Assembly: GCA_025353105.1 (NCBI GenBank)
Contig: JANXRG010000016.1
Coordinates: 1 to 33,897, forward strand
Length of the DNA: 33,897 bases
Direction: 5' to 3'
From: Verrucomicrobiota bacterium
GTDB lineage: Bacteria > Verrucomicrobiota > Verrucomicrobiia > Chthoniobacterales > SZAS-18
The notes below the pieces were generated by a model, which saw nothing but the letters and a program-made list of their open reading frames with translations, was not told the DNA's origin and did not search any database. Below, piece by piece: positions 8,864 through 18,443 of this stretch. The translations under genes and the position numbers were made by a program. The stretch's first letter is position 1. Every line of letters starts with the position of its first letter.

Positions 8864-9850
8864 TCAGGCCAGCTTGCCATGCTTGTTTCCACCGGCCGCC
8901 ACCAACAAAAGCTGGGCAAACAGATTCACGATGACGGTGACGAGAAACAACACCAGGCCGACGGCGAAAAGAGCGCTGAGAAAGGCGTCATCGCTCGCCT
9001 CGGCAAACTGGTTGGCGAGGACCGAGGCCATCGTGTTTCCCGGCGCAAACAGCGATGCCGAAATGCGGGAGGAATTTCCGATGACCATGGTGACCGCCAT
9101 CGTCTCCCCAATGGCGCGGCCCAAGCCCAGGATGATGGCGCCGAAGAGACCGCGCTTGGCGTAGCTGAGGACGGCCACCCGCGTGACTTCCCACTTGGTC
9201 GCGCCCAGCGCGTAGGCGGCTTCCCGCTGCAGGTTCGGCACCGAACTGAGAATCTCGCGCGACACGGACGTGATGATTGGAATGACCATGATGGAGAGGA
9301 TGATCCCTCCGGACAGCATCCCGATCCCGAAGATTGGGCCGCTAAAGAACGGCGTCCAACCCAGCGCCGACTGCAGTCCGGGATAGACGAATTTCGAAAG
9401 GAACGGGATCATCACAAAGATGCCCCAAAGTCCGAGGATGACGCTCGGGATGGCCGCCAGCATCTCGATCAGCGAGGTGAGCGGTTGCCGAAGCCAAAGC
9501 GGCGCCAGTTCCGTCAGGTAGATGGCGGTCGCGATGCTGAGCGGCACCGCAATGAGCAATGCGATGAGCGATGAAAGCAGCGTTCCGTAAATGAACGGAA
9601 GCGCGCCAAATTTCTCCGTCACCGGATTCCAGCTCGACGTCGTCAGGAAGCTGAAGCCAAAGGTCTTGATCGTCGGCCAGGCGCCCACCAGCAACTCGTA
9701 GAGGATCAACCCGATCAGCGCAAAGATTGAAACGGCCATCACCATCGTAAATCGCTCACTGAAGACGTCGCCCGCGCGCGACGGCGCCGGCAGGCGCTGC
9801 CCGACGGTCTTCGACGCGGACGCGGGCGCAGATTCAACAGCGATGGTCAT
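8864..9850 (-). CDS. pstC: Phosphate ABC transporter permease PstC
   Basis: Partner permease of PstA. The product from ATG 9850 (MTIAVESAPASASK) has 328 residues, a membrane anchor at ~35-60 (FTMVMAVSIFALIGLILYEL), five more hydrophobic segments and the EAA docking loop (LQREAAYALGATKWEVT). A further in-frame ATG at 9907 would add 19 residues, but those are read from the arms of the strong hairpin at 9880-9904, so the shorter start is preferred. No Shine-Dalgarno is visible. The gap to the pstS stop is 73 nt. Confidence 0.94.
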   Translation of the reverse strand: MTIAVESAPASASKTVGQRLPAPSRAGDVFSERFTMVMAVSIFALIGLILYELLVGAWPTIKTFGFSFLTTSSWNPVTEKFGALPFIYGTLLSSLIALLIAVPLSIATAIYLTELAPLWLRQPLTSLIEMLAAIPSVILGLWGIFVMIPFLSKFVYPGLQSALGWTPFFSGPIFGIGMLSGGIILSIMVIPIITSVSREILSSVPNLQREAAYALGATKWEVTRVAVLSYAKRGLFGAIILGLGRAIGETMAVTMVIGNSSRISASLFAPGNTMASVLANQFAEASDDAFLSALFAVGLVLFLVTVIVNLFAQLLLVAAGGNKHGKLA

Positions 9851-9879
9851 GTCCGTGGGCGGATGGGGTTTCTGAAATC

Positions 9880-9904
9880 GACCGGGGCGAGAGCCGCCCC
9901 GGTC
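9880..9904 (-). promoter_or_regulatory. Intercistronic hairpin between pstS and pstC
   Basis: The arms GACCGGGGCG and CGCCCCGGTC are perfectly complementary over 10 bp around a 5-nt loop, about 20 nt after the pstS stop. There is no run of U, so it looks like an mRNA-stabilising or partial-attenuation element, which would let the binding protein PstS be made in excess over the membrane subunits. Confidence 0.65.
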
Positions 9905-9923
9905 CATTCAAAATCAAGCGGAC

Positions 9924-10946
9924 CTACTTGGCGACCTTGATTTCAGCGACGCGTTTCGCCACGCGTTCACGGACGGAGGCCGGCAAAGGAGCATAGTCGA
10001 GTGCCTTGGCCGAATCACCACCCTTCGTGACGTACCAATTGAGAAAGTCGACCAGCTTGGCGCCCTTCTTGGCATCCTTTTGGTCGGCGTACACGAGCAG
10101 CCAGGTGGCCCCGCAAATCGGGTACGCGTCCTTCCCGGGCGCATTCACCATCGAGAATCGGAAATCGTCCGGAATCGCCGCCGTCGCGAGAGCCGCCATG
10201 ATGGAATCCAGCGAGGCCTTCACAAACGCGCCGTCCTTGTTCTTCAAATCCGCAAACGACATCTTGTTTTGCAGCGCGTAAATCAGTTCCACGTAGCCAA
10301 TCGCACCGCTGGTCTGCTTGATTTGACCCGCGACGCCGTCGTTGCCCTTGGCGCCCACGCCGCCGGGCCACTCGACTGAAGTGTTCGTGCCGACCTTCTC
10401 CTTGAACGCCGGACTCAACGTGCTGAGATAATCGGTGAAGATATAATTGGTGCCGCTACCGTCCGCGCGATGGACGGAAACAATCGCCAAATCCGGCAGC
10501 ACGACGCCGGGATTCAATTTCGCGATGGCGGGATCGTTCCACTTCGCGATCGTGCCGAGATAAATGTTGGCCAGCGTTTCGCCGTCGAACTTGAGGGCCG
10601 CACTTCCGGGGAGGTTGTAGGAAACCACCACCGCGCCAGCGACCGTTGGGAGGTGCAGAATCTTGCCGGGCGCCTTGGCGAGATCCGCGTCCTTCATCGG
10701 ACCGTCGGAGGCGCCAAAATCCACGGTCTGCGCCAGAATTTGCTTCTGTCCGCCGCCCGACCCAATCGCCTGATAATTGAACTGCGCGGCCGGATCGACT
10801 TTTTGGTATTCCGAGAACCACTTGGTGTAAATCGGATTGGGGAAGGTCGCACCGGCTCCGTTAAGGGTCACCTGCGCCTGCGCTGCCGGCGGAAGAAACG
10901 CCGACAAAGCTACGACAGCAAGGGCGAGAAAGGTTTGATGGGTCAT
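9924..10946 (-). CDS. pstS: Phosphate ABC transporter substrate-binding protein PstS
   Basis: Periplasmic phosphate-binding protein that delivers phosphate to PstCA. Residues 1-25 are a signal peptide ending in AQA, followed at once by the family's first binding strand (VTLNGAGATFPNPIYTKW). Other binding-site segments are IGSGGGQKQI, FGASDGPM and RADGSGTNYIFTDYL, the last including the Arg-Asp pair that holds phosphate. Length 340 residues is normal. The frame is open far upstream, but ATG 10946 is the only start that gives the signal peptide. It is the first gene of the pst operon and has a Pho-box-like site about 70 nt upstream. Confidence 0.96.
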   Translation of the reverse strand: MTHQTFLALAVVALSAFLPPAAQAQVTLNGAGATFPNPIYTKWFSEYQKVDPAAQFNYQAIGSGGGQKQILAQTVDFGASDGPMKDADLAKAPGKILHLPTVAGAVVVSYNLPGSAALKFDGETLANIYLGTIAKWNDPAIAKLNPGVVLPDLAIVSVHRADGSGTNYIFTDYLSTLSPAFKEKVGTNTSVEWPGGVGAKGNDGVAGQIKQTSGAIGYVELIYALQNKMSFADLKNKDGAFVKASLDSIMAALATAAIPDDFRFSMVNAPGKDAYPICGATWLLVYADQKDAKKGAKLVDFLNWYVTKGGDSAKALDYAPLPASVRERVAKRVAEIKVAK

Positions 10947-11014
10947 AGGGTAAATACGGTTGTCCGCGGATGCCGGGAAGTTGTGTGATCGAGCTCCCGG
11001 TCGCAACCCCCCGA

Positions 11015-11032
11015 CCGTAACAAATCTGTCAC
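11015..11032. promoter_or_regulatory. Pho-box-like site upstream of pstS
   Basis: CCGTAAC-AAAT-CTGTCAC consists of two 7-mers separated by 4 nt and resembles the PhoB box (CTGTCAT, 4 nt, CTGTCAC): the second half is exact and the first matches partly. It lies 69 nt before the pstS ATG, a normal position. The consensus strand is the plus strand, opposite to pstS; read on the minus strand it is TGTGACA-GATT-TGTTACG, also a two-fold direct repeat. Confidence 0.5.
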
Positions 11033-11052
11033 AATCGTTTGCGCCAAGGGAT

Positions 11053-12144
11053 TTACTTGACGGAATCCTCAAGCGCAATGTGCCGGAGGGCGTCTCGAAA
11101 GGCCGCCGGTTCCTCAAAGAATGGCCAGTGAGCCGACGCTTCAAACCAGATAATTTCCTTGCCCGCCGGGGCGGCCAGCGCATCGAAGTAGCGCGCAACG
11201 GTGGAAGGCACCGCGACCTTGTCGTGTCGTCCGACGAATAAATACACCGGCGCGCCGATGCGCGGCGCCCGCTGGAAGAGGTTGGTGTCGTAGTAAATCT
11301 CGCGCCACAGCGCCTCATAGCTGAAGGCATATCCCGCCGGGATGCGCGCCAAATCGTTCCAGGAATAATCGGGCGAACGAAGTGCAAGTCGGGCAAACAT
11401 GACCGCCCCCAGGCCGGGATGCTCACGCTCCGCATAGAAACGCACCCAGCGTTCCATCGGTACGCATGACTTCATGTCGGCATGCGGTGGTGGACCGATC
11501 CGGCGCAGATCGCGCAGCGCCGCTTCATTCTGATCCTTCGTCGCGGCGGCCAGTGCGAAGTCGTAACGCGCGCGTTCATTTTCGGGAAAATCGGCGATCT
11601 GTCCCACCCCAATATATGCGTAAAAAAGCTCGGGATGTCGCGAGGCCTCGATCGCGCCAACGATTGAACCCCACGAATGTGCGATCAGGTAACATTTTTC
11701 CCGGCCGAAGCGCTTGAGCACCAGCGAGACGAGCTCGTGCGCATCCGCCACGAATTGCTCGACGCCCATTTCGCCGGCCTGCATCCCCCACCGAAATGAT
11801 TTCCCCGCGCCCCGTTGATCCCAGTGCACGACCACGAAATCCCGCTCAATCTCCCGATCGGCTTGCTCGAAGGGCATCTGCGGAAAGCCGGGCCCACCGT
11901 GCAGCCAGACCAGCAAGGGCTTTTGGCGATCCTGGCCCCGGATCTGAATCCACTGCGGAGAGCCGCCGAGCGTGATGAGCTCAAGGGAATCGATCCCGCT
12001 CCCCGGATCGATGCGGCGGCGGTCCCGTTCCCGCGACTGCGCGATCGCGCGAGCGACGACGATCGTGACCAAGCAGGCCGCCATCGCCGCGCCCGACCAA
12101 ACGGCGATGCGCCGAAGCCGGGAACGGGCGCGCGAACGGTTCAT
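11053..12144 (-). CDS. Alpha/beta hydrolase, proline iminopeptidase-like, membrane-anchored
   Basis: Serine hydrolase of the alpha/beta fold. Residues ~13-35 form a single hydrophobic anchor after a basic N-terminus, so the catalytic domain probably faces the periplasm. The oxyanion motif LHGGPG is at 81-86, WDQRGAGKS at 108-116, the nucleophile elbow AHSWGS has Ser157, and a late Asp (GRHDK) and His (SAHWPFFEE) complete the triad. HGGPG with WDQRG is typical of proline iminopeptidases and close relatives; the real substrate is unknown. Its ATG overlaps the stop of the copper ATPase by 4 nt (ATGA), so the two are co-translated. It is an unusual partner for a metal pump and may simply ride on its transcript. 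Confidence 0.85.
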   Translation of the reverse strand: MNRSRARSRLRRIAVWSGAAMAACLVTIVVARAIAQSRERDRRRIDPGSGIDSLELITLGGSPQWIQIRGQDRQKPLLVWLHGGPGFPQMPFEQADREIERDFVVVHWDQRGAGKSFRWGMQAGEMGVEQFVADAHELVSLVLKRFGREKCYLIAHSWGSIVGAIEASRHPELFYAYIGVGQIADFPENERARYDFALAAATKDQNEAALRDLRRIGPPPHADMKSCVPMERWVRFYAEREHPGLGAVMFARLALRSPDYSWNDLARIPAGYAFSYEALWREIYYDTNLFQRAPRIGAPVYLFVGRHDKVAVPSTVARYFDALAAPAGKEIIWFEASAHWPFFEEPAAFRDALRHIALEDSVK

Positions 12145-14609
12145 TTTGTCAGCCGCGCGTGTCGGAGGCGAAGCGCATTCGTGATCACGGACACGGAGCT
12201 CAGGCTCATCGCGGCACCGGCAATCATCGGGCTCAACAGCGTGCCGGTGAAAGGATACAACACGCCCGCCGCAATGGGCACGCCGACAAGGTTGTAAACA
12301 AACGCGAAGAACAAGTTTTGCCGAATATTGCCGAGCGTGGCCCGGCTCAGCCGAATGGCCTTGCCGATTCCGCGGAGATCTCCTTTTACGAGCGTGATAC
12401 CCGCACTCTGCATGGCGACATCGGTGCCGGTGCCCATCGCGATGCCCACCTCGGCCTCGCTCAACGCCGGTGCGTCGTTAATGCCATCGCCTGCCATGGC
12501 GACGTGTTCGCCCGCGGAACGCAGGTCTTTCACCTTGGACACTTTTCCATCCGGCTCGACCTCGGCCTCGACGGCATCAAGTCCGAGCGTCTTGGCGACC
12601 GCGTCGGCCGTGCGCCGATTGTCGCCCGTGAGCATGACGATCTTCAGGCCAAGCTCATGCAGCTCCCGAATGGCTTCCGGCGTCGATTCCTTGATCGGGT
12701 CCGCCACGGCGATAACGCCGGCCGGTTTTCCGTCAACGGCGACGAACATCGCGGTCTTTCCAGCTTCCTGCAGCTTGGCCGCGATGGTTTCAAGCGGCTC
12801 AAGACCGCCCACGCCTTCCTGACGAAGAAACGCGGTCTTCCCGACCAGGACGGAGCGTTCGCCCACCTTGCCGGCCACGCCACCGGCGGTGACCGATCGG
12901 AAGTCGGAGACGGCGGTGGGTGAGATCCCCTGGTCGGCGGCCCCGCGAACGATGGCTGCCGCCAGTGGATGTTCGCTGCTCTGCTCCAGCGATGCGGCGA
13001 GCAGCAGCAACTCCTTCGCCTCAAAACCATCCGCTGGCAGCGTGTCCATCAGCCGCGGTTTTCCCTCCGTGAGGGTGCCGGTCTTGTCGATGACGAGCGT
13101 CGTGACCTTTTCCAGGCGTTCGAGGGATTCCGCGCTTTTCACCAAGACACCCTCCTGCGCGCCACGGCCCACTCCGACCATGATCGACATCGGCGTGGCA
13201 AGCCCCAGGGCGCACGGGCAGGCGATGATCAGCACCGCGACCGCGTTCACAATCGCGTGCGCCAGCCGCGGCTCCGGCCCGACCAATATCCAAATGATAA
13301 ACGTGAGCACGGACGCTCCGACCACGAACGGGACAAAAATACCCCCCACCCGGTCCGCAAGACCCTGAATCGGCGCGCGGCTCCTCTGGGCCTCCGCGAC
13401 CATCGCGACGATTTGTCCGAGCATCGAATCGCTGCCGACGCGCTCCGCCCGGACGACAAAACTGCCCGTGCCATTCACCGTGCCGCCCGTCACCTTGTCT
13501 CCGGCCTTCTTTTCCACCGGAAGTGGTTCGCCGGTGATCATTGATTCCTCGACGTTGCTGCGTCCCTCGAGGACCACGCCGTCGACCGGCACCTTGTCCC
13601 CGGGAACGACGCGAAGGCGATCGCCGACCTTCACGCGATCCAGCGAAACTTCTTCGTCGCCCTTTTCGGTGATGAGTCGGGCGGTCGGCGGAGCGAGATT
13701 TAGCAGCGCTTTGATCGCACTACCGGTGCGGCTGCGCGCGCGCAGCTCCAACACCTGCCCGAGGAGCACCAGCACAATGATCACGGCCGCGGCTTCGAAA
13801 TAGATGCCGACTTTCCCGCCCATGTCCGTCGAAGGCGGAAAGAGCCCCGGCGCGAGCATGGCCGCCACGCTGTACACGTAAGCGGCGCCCACGCCGATCG
13901 CGATCAGCGTGAACATATTCAAATGCCACGTCACGATGGATCGCCAACCGCGGACAAAGAACGGGGCCCCGGCCCACAACACGACCGGCGTGGCGAGGAG
14001 GAACTGGCCCCAACGCGACCAATCGCGGTTGGCCCACTCCAGATGACCCAGCGCGGGGATCACGTGCAGCATCGCGACCACGAAGACGGGGAGCGCCAAA
14101 AGGCCGCCGATCCACAGTCGGCGCGTCATGTCGCGCAATTCAGAATCGTCTTCTGGCGCGTCGGCGGCCGGGGCTTTCAATTCCAGCGTCATCCCGCAGA
14201 TGGGGCAGTTCCCCGGATGATCCTGCTCGATCTGCGGATGCATCGGACAGGTGTAGATCACCTTCCTTTCCGCCTTCCACGCTGGGTTGCGCTCGAGGAC
14301 CATTCCGCATTTTGGGCACGAGCCAGGCTTATCGGACGTCACGCCCTCGCACATCGGGCAGAAATATTTTGCCGCCGCCGAGGGTTTCACGTCCGCACTC
14401 GCGTGGTGCGAATGCCCGCCGTTCCTGCCGCCGCAACCGGATGAAGCGGCCGCCTGGTCATCGCCGCAATCCCCCTTCCCGCCCTTGGCCCCCGACCCAA
14501 ATTTTTCCCGGCACGATTCACTGCAAAAAAAGAAGACCTCGTCGTCGCGCGTCGCGCTCAGCGCCGTCTGCTCGTCCACTTGCATTCCGCAGATAGGGTC
14601 CGTCTTCAT
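12141..14609 (-). CDS. copA: Cu(I)-type P1B ATPase with YHS and two CPxC metal-binding domains
   Basis: Membrane pump that uses ATP to move Cu(I) (or Ag(I)) out of the cytoplasm. Seen: a YHS domain at ~1-40 ([22 protein letters not shown]); a Gly/His stretch (GHSHH) at ~65; two related zinc-ribbon-like segments with C-P-M-C/H and C-P-x-C-G-M (residues ~83-150); eight expected membrane segments with the CPC motif (ACPCALG) near 465; actuator TGEP near 360; phosphorylation site DKTGTLTEG near 508; SEHPLAAA; and GDGINDAP near 710. The last helix carries MSLSS, and an earlier one YNLVG, both marks of the Cu(I) subgroup. The classical CxxC ferredoxin-like domain is absent. At 822 residues it fits this subfamily. 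It is first in a two-gene unit with the hydrolase. Confidence 0.94.
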   Translation of the reverse strand: MKTDPICGMQVDEQTALSATRDDEVFFFCSESCREKFGSGAKGGKGDCGDDQAAASSGCGGRNGGHSHHASADVKPSAAAKYFCPMCEGVTSDKPGSCPKCGMVLERNPAWKAERKVIYTCPMHPQIEQDHPGNCPICGMTLELKAPAADAPEDDSELRDMTRRLWIGGLLALPVFVVAMLHVIPALGHLEWANRDWSRWGQFLLATPVVLWAGAPFFVRGWRSIVTWHLNMFTLIAIGVGAAYVYSVAAMLAPGLFPPSTDMGGKVGIYFEAAAVIIVLVLLGQVLELRARSRTGSAIKALLNLAPPTARLITEKGDEEVSLDRVKVGDRLRVVPGDKVPVDGVVLEGRSNVEESMITGEPLPVEKKAGDKVTGGTVNGTGSFVVRAERVGSDSMLGQIVAMVAEAQRSRAPIQGLADRVGGIFVPFVVGASVLTFIIWILVGPEPRLAHAIVNAVAVLIIACPCALGLATPMSIMVGVGRGAQEGVLVKSAESLERLEKVTTLVIDKTGTLTEGKPRLMDTLPADGFEAKELLLLAASLEQSSEHPLAAAIVRGAADQGISPTAVSDFRSVTAGGVAGKVGERSVLVGKTAFLRQEGVGGLEPLETIAAKLQEAGKTAMFVAVDGKPAGVIAVADPIKESTPEAIRELHELGLKIVMLTGDNRRTADAVAKTLGLDAVEAEVEPDGKVSKVKDLRSAGEHVAMAGDGINDAPALSEAEVGIAMGTGTDVAMQSAGITLVKGDLRGIGKAIRLSRATLGNIRQNLFFAFVYNLVGVPIAAGVLYPFTGTLLSPMIAGAAMSLSSVSVITNALRLRHARLTK

Positions 14610-14709
14610 AATTGGGCTTAGATGACCAAACCGGTTCGATCGCCTGACAAGTAATTCGAAGCGAATGGTCCGTACCCGCTTGGATATTCATCGGCTGGCG
14701 GTGATATCG

Positions 14710-15201
14710 TCACTTCTTCGCCAGCGCGCGAGAGGAATTGTGGGATACCATGATTCGCCATTTCCCACCCTGCTTGTGCAGGACGCTGCTCGTGACGCCC
14801 TGTCGCTCCACGACTTTCCCATCCGCCTTCACGACGATTCGGTAGACGTACGTCTCGGTGGCAAACGCATAAGGCAGTTCAAGTCGCACCTCGACCTTGT
14901 AGTCGTTAAATTTGAACTCGCTGAATTCGGTGAGTTCGGGCGTGAGATGATGCTCCAAATATGTTAGGTAGTTTCCTTCCACGCCGCCGGTCTCATAGAT
15001 CATGGAATCACGGGTGAAAAATTCCGCGGTTTTTGAGACATCGAGTTTCTCCACTGCGGTCTTGTACGCGTCGAGCACGGCGATGACCGCCGAATTGCCA
15101 CTTGCCGATGCTTTCCCGAGAGCGGATGCCGGCTGCTCGTGCCCCAGTGCGATCGAGCTGACCGCCAGGAGTGCAACGGTCAGAAAGTTTTTCGCGTTCA
15201 T
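14710..15201 (-). CDS. Secreted DUF4440/SnoaL-like protein
   Basis: Small exported protein of the NTF2-like (DUF4440) fold. Residues 1-20 are a signal peptide ending near ALG; the rest has the family's pattern: a first helix (VIAVLDAYKTAVEKLDVSKTA), FFTRDSMIYETGG, and a closing strand ending KWRIMVSHNSSR. It is 163 residues. The start overlaps the stop of the RND pump by 4 nt, so it is the last gene of the efflux operon. The fold is used for many small-molecule binders and enzymes; no catalytic residues can be named. Its position suggests a periplasmic accessory role in metal tolerance, which is inference. Confidence 0.75.
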   Translation of the reverse strand: MNAKNFLTVALLAVSSIALGHEQPASALGKASASGNSAVIAVLDAYKTAVEKLDVSKTAEFFTRDSMIYETGGVEGNYLTYLEHHLTPELTEFSEFKFNDYKVEVRLELPYAFATETYVYRIVVKADGKVVERQGVTSSVLHKQGGKWRIMVSHNSSRALAKK

Positions 15202-18200
15202 GGTTTGGTGGGCATCGTGGCGGAGGCCAGTTCAGTTTCCGGGCGACCGGGGGTGGGAGTCAGCGGGCGGGCGTTCGCGGTTCGCGGAAGGACGACAACG
15301 TCAGCAAACGGATCGGCATTCGCGCGGGCGAGATATTGCTCGCTGGCCTTGCGTCCAAATTTAAAAAAAATCGCGGGTGTGACCGCCATATCGAGAATCG
15401 TCGAACTCACCAGTCCACCCAGGATGACGACCGCCACCGGAAAGAGGATTTCTTTGCCCGGCTGTCCAGAGGAAAGAACGAGCGGGATCAGGGCGAGGCC
15501 GGCCGTGAGCGCGGTCATCGTCACCGGCACCAATCTCTCCAGGGAACCGCGCACCACCATGTGCCGGCTGAAGGTCTCTCCCTCATGCTCCAGCAAATGG
15601 AGGTAGTGCGAAATCATCATGATGGTGTTGCGCGACGCGATCCCCGCCAGCGTGATAAACCCAACCAGCGATGCGATGCTGATTTTCCCGACCATCAGAT
15701 ACGTCAGTGCGAGCCCGCCGACGAACGCGAGGGGAATGTTCAGGAGAATCTGGGCGACGACGACGCCACTGCGAAAATGCGAATAGAGGACGAGGAACAT
15801 CGCCGCCAGCGTGAAGACCGAAAGAATGCCGATGAGTCGGCTGGCCTCTTGCTGGCTCTGAAATTGCCCTTCAAAGGCAATAAAATACCCGCTCGGAAGG
15901 TGGACCTTTTCGGCCACCTTGAGCTGGGCCTCGCGCACCACCGAACCAAGGTCCCGTCCGCTGACATTGGCGGCCACGACAATTCTTCGCTGAACGTTCT
16001 CGCGATTGATGATGTTGGGGCCCTTGCTTTCCTGGATGTCGGCGATCAAGGACAGGGGAATCTTTCTCCCACCCTCTGCATCCACCAAGGTGTGGCGAAA
16101 CGCCTCGACGCTGCTGCGCGCGCTTTCCTGATAGCGAACGAATATATCGTAAGTCTTTTGGCCGTCCAAGACCTGCCCAGCCACCTTGCCGTTGAAGGCG
16201 ACTTCGAGGACCTCGTTGAGTTCGCCGACCTGCACCCCATAAAGGCGCGCTCTTTCGCGATCGACCTGAATGCGCACTTGCGGGATGAGCACCTGTTTTT
16301 CGACCAGTAAATCCACGAGGCCGGACACGCCACGCAACACGCCTTCGACCTCGGCCGCCGCGGCGCGCAGGCCGTCGAGATCGGAGCCGAAAATCTTCAC
16401 CGCGATCTGGGCGTTCACCCCCGAGAGAATATGATCGAGCCGGTGACTGATGGGTTGTCCCACATTGACCACCGTGCCCGGGATCTGCGAGAGCTTGGTC
16501 CGGATTTCATCGAGCACTTCCGGATGTTTTCGATTCGAGGACTTCGCCTTGAAGTCGACATCAATCTCCGTTGAATGGACACCCTCAGCGTGTTCGTCCA
16601 GTTCCGCCCGCCCCGTCCGGCGTCCGACGGACGCAACCTCCGGCACGCCGAGAATGATCTTTTCGGCGATCACTCCGATGCGGTTGGATTCCGCGAGAGA
16701 AGTACCGGGTGCGCTCAGCAGGTTAATGGTGGACGTCCCCTCGTTGAAGGGAGGCAGAAATTCCTTGCCCATCATCGGATAGAGCGCGGCCGCCACGGCC
16801 ACGAGCGCGAGCGCAGCCCCGATCACGATCCAGGGATGGCGCAGCGAGGGTGAGAGAACGAAACGGTCGTCAAAGGACTTAATCCGGCGCACCAACCAGC
16901 CATCTGCTTCGCTGCCGATCCGCTTCATCCCGGGCAGCAAATAGGAGCAAAGGACCGGGATCACCGTGAGGGAGACGATGAACGATGCAATCATCGCGAC
17001 GATCGTCGCGATGCCGATCGGCGCAAATAATCGACCTTCGATTCCGCCCAATCCAAAGAGCGGAACGAAGACGAGGACGACCAGGATCGTGGCAAACAGA
17101 ATCGAGTTTCGCACCTCGCTCGAAGCGTTCGCGATGACGCGCAGCACCGGTCTGGGCGAGGCAGCGTGCCGATTTTCGCGGAGCCGGCGATAAACGTTCT
17201 CCACATCGACAATGGCATCATCCACCACCATGCCGATGGCCACGGCGAGACCGCCGAGCGTCATCGTATTGATCGAGATGCCGGCGAACTTGAAATAAAG
17301 CGCCGTGACCACAAACGACAACGGGATCGCGGTGAGGGTGATCAACGTGGTCCGGAAATTCAGCAGGAAAAGGAACAGGACGATGACGACCATGATCCCG
17401 CCATCGCGAATGGCCTCCTCCACGTTCGTGATCGCCGAGCGGATGAAATTGGCCTGCTTGAACAGGGGTTGAATTTTGACGTCGGGGGGAAGTCCCTTCT
17501 GAATGTCCGATAGTGCCTCCTCCACCCGCTTGGTGAGTAAGATCGTATCGACGCCGGGTTGCTTCTGGACGGACACGATAACGGCGGCGCGCCCGTTGAC
17601 CCCGGCGTCTCCGCGCATGACCTGCCGGCCGAACTTCACCTCAGCCACCTGCCGCAGGAGGACTGGCACCCCGTCTCGCACCGCCACCACCGAGTCGGCA
17701 ATCGCATCGAGCGAAGTCGTACGGCCAATGTTTCGGACCAGTGATTCCTGATTCGCCCCTTCGAGGTAGCCGCCGGCGGTGTTCGTCTGCGAGCGCGCCG
17801 CCGCGTCCTGGACCTGTTTCAAAGTTATGCCATAAGCAGTGAGTTTTTCCGGACTCGCGATAATTTGATACTGCTTCACGCCGCCCCCGATGGGAATGAC
17901 CTGGCTGACTCCCGCGATCGTCAGGAGCCGCTGCCGAATGGTCCAATCCGCAATGGTTCGAAGGTCCATGGGGGCGGTCTTGTCGCCTTCGCTGCTCAAC
18001 CCAATGAGCATAATCTCGCCCATGATCGAGCTGATCGGCCCCATCACCGGGGTCACCCCTTTTGGGAGCTTCTCTCCCGCCAACTGAAGGCGCTCTTGCA
18101 CGAGTTGCCGTGCCCTGAAAATGTCGGTGTTCCAGTCGAACTCAATGAAGACGAGGGAGAGACCGATGCCGGAGTTGGATCGCACCCGCAGGACCCCCGG

Positions 18201-18428
18201 CGCGCCGTTCATCGCGGTTTCCAGCGGGAGCGAGACGAGGGTTTCGACTTCCTCCGGCGCCAGGCCTTCCGCCTCGGAGAGAATCGTCACGGTCGGCCGG
18301 TTGAGATCCGGGAACACGTCCACCGGTAGCTTCACGAGCGTGAATACCCCGTAGATCAGCAACAGGATCGATCCGGCCAGCACAATGAGCCGATTCCGGA
18401 GCGAGAATTCGATCAGCCGATTGAGCAT
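15198..18428 (-). CDS. Heavy-metal efflux RND pump (CusA/CzcA family)
   Basis: Proton-driven inner-membrane pump of the HME subfamily, exporting cations through a periplasmic adaptor and an outer-membrane channel. The 1076-residue protein has the CzcA/CusA beginning (FSLRNRLIVLAGSILLLIYG, then VKLPVDVFPDLN) and two sets of membrane helices around two large periplasmic loops. The fourth helix reads AIGMVVDDAIVDVEN (Asp403, Glu410). CzcA has an Asp where this has the first Ala, as in CusA, but CusA has Ala and Met at the two further acidic positions (404, 408). By eye, two of the three CusA copper-binding methionine positions are not Met. So the ion is uncertain. It starts 15 nt after the adaptor and overlaps the next gene by 4 nt. 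Confidence 0.92.
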   Translation of the reverse strand: MLNRLIEFSLRNRLIVLAGSILLLIYGVFTLVKLPVDVFPDLNRPTVTILSEAEGLAPEEVETLVSLPLETAMNGAPGVLRVRSNSGIGLSLVFIEFDWNTDIFRARQLVQERLQLAGEKLPKGVTPVMGPISSIMGEIMLIGLSSEGDKTAPMDLRTIADWTIRQRLLTIAGVSQVIPIGGGVKQYQIIASPEKLTAYGITLKQVQDAAARSQTNTAGGYLEGANQESLVRNIGRTTSLDAIADSVVAVRDGVPVLLRQVAEVKFGRQVMRGDAGVNGRAAVIVSVQKQPGVDTILLTKRVEEALSDIQKGLPPDVKIQPLFKQANFIRSAITNVEEAIRDGGIMVVIVLFLFLLNFRTTLITLTAIPLSFVVTALYFKFAGISINTMTLGGLAVAIGMVVDDAIVDVENVYRRLRENRHAASPRPVLRVIANASSEVRNSILFATILVVLVFVPLFGLGGIEGRLFAPIGIATIVAMIASFIVSLTVIPVLCSYLLPGMKRIGSEADGWLVRRIKSFDDRFVLSPSLRHPWIVIGAALALVAVAAALYPMMGKEFLPPFNEGTSTINLLSAPGTSLAESNRIGVIAEKIILGVPEVASVGRRTGRAELDEHAEGVHSTEIDVDFKAKSSNRKHPEVLDEIRTKLSQIPGTVVNVGQPISHRLDHILSGVNAQIAVKIFGSDLDGLRAAAAEVEGVLRGVSGLVDLLVEKQVLIPQVRIQVDRERARLYGVQVGELNEVLEVAFNGKVAGQVLDGQKTYDIFVRYQESARSSVEAFRHTLVDAEGGRKIPLSLIADIQESKGPNIINRENVQRRIVVAANVSGRDLGSVVREAQLKVAEKVHLPSGYFIAFEGQFQSQQEASRLIGILSVFTLAAMFLVLYSHFRSGVVVAQILLNIPLAFVGGLALTYLMVGKISIASLVGFITLAGIASRNTIMMISHYLHLLEHEGETFSRHMVVRGSLERLVPVTMTALTAGLALIPLVLSSGQPGKEILFPVAVVILGGLVSSTILDMAVTPAIFFKFGRKASEQYLARANADPFADVVVLPRTANARPLTPTPGRPETELASATMPTKP

Positions 18429-18443
18429 GGCTTGATTTCCTTG

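Noticed and set aside
7734-9164. 476-residue plus-strand open frame
   Set aside because: Antisense to pstB, pstA and pstC, low complexity, no recognisable domain.
9850-9907. Longer PstC start at ATG 9907
   Set aside because: The additional residues are encoded by the arms of the intercistronic hairpin and do not resemble PstC N-termini.
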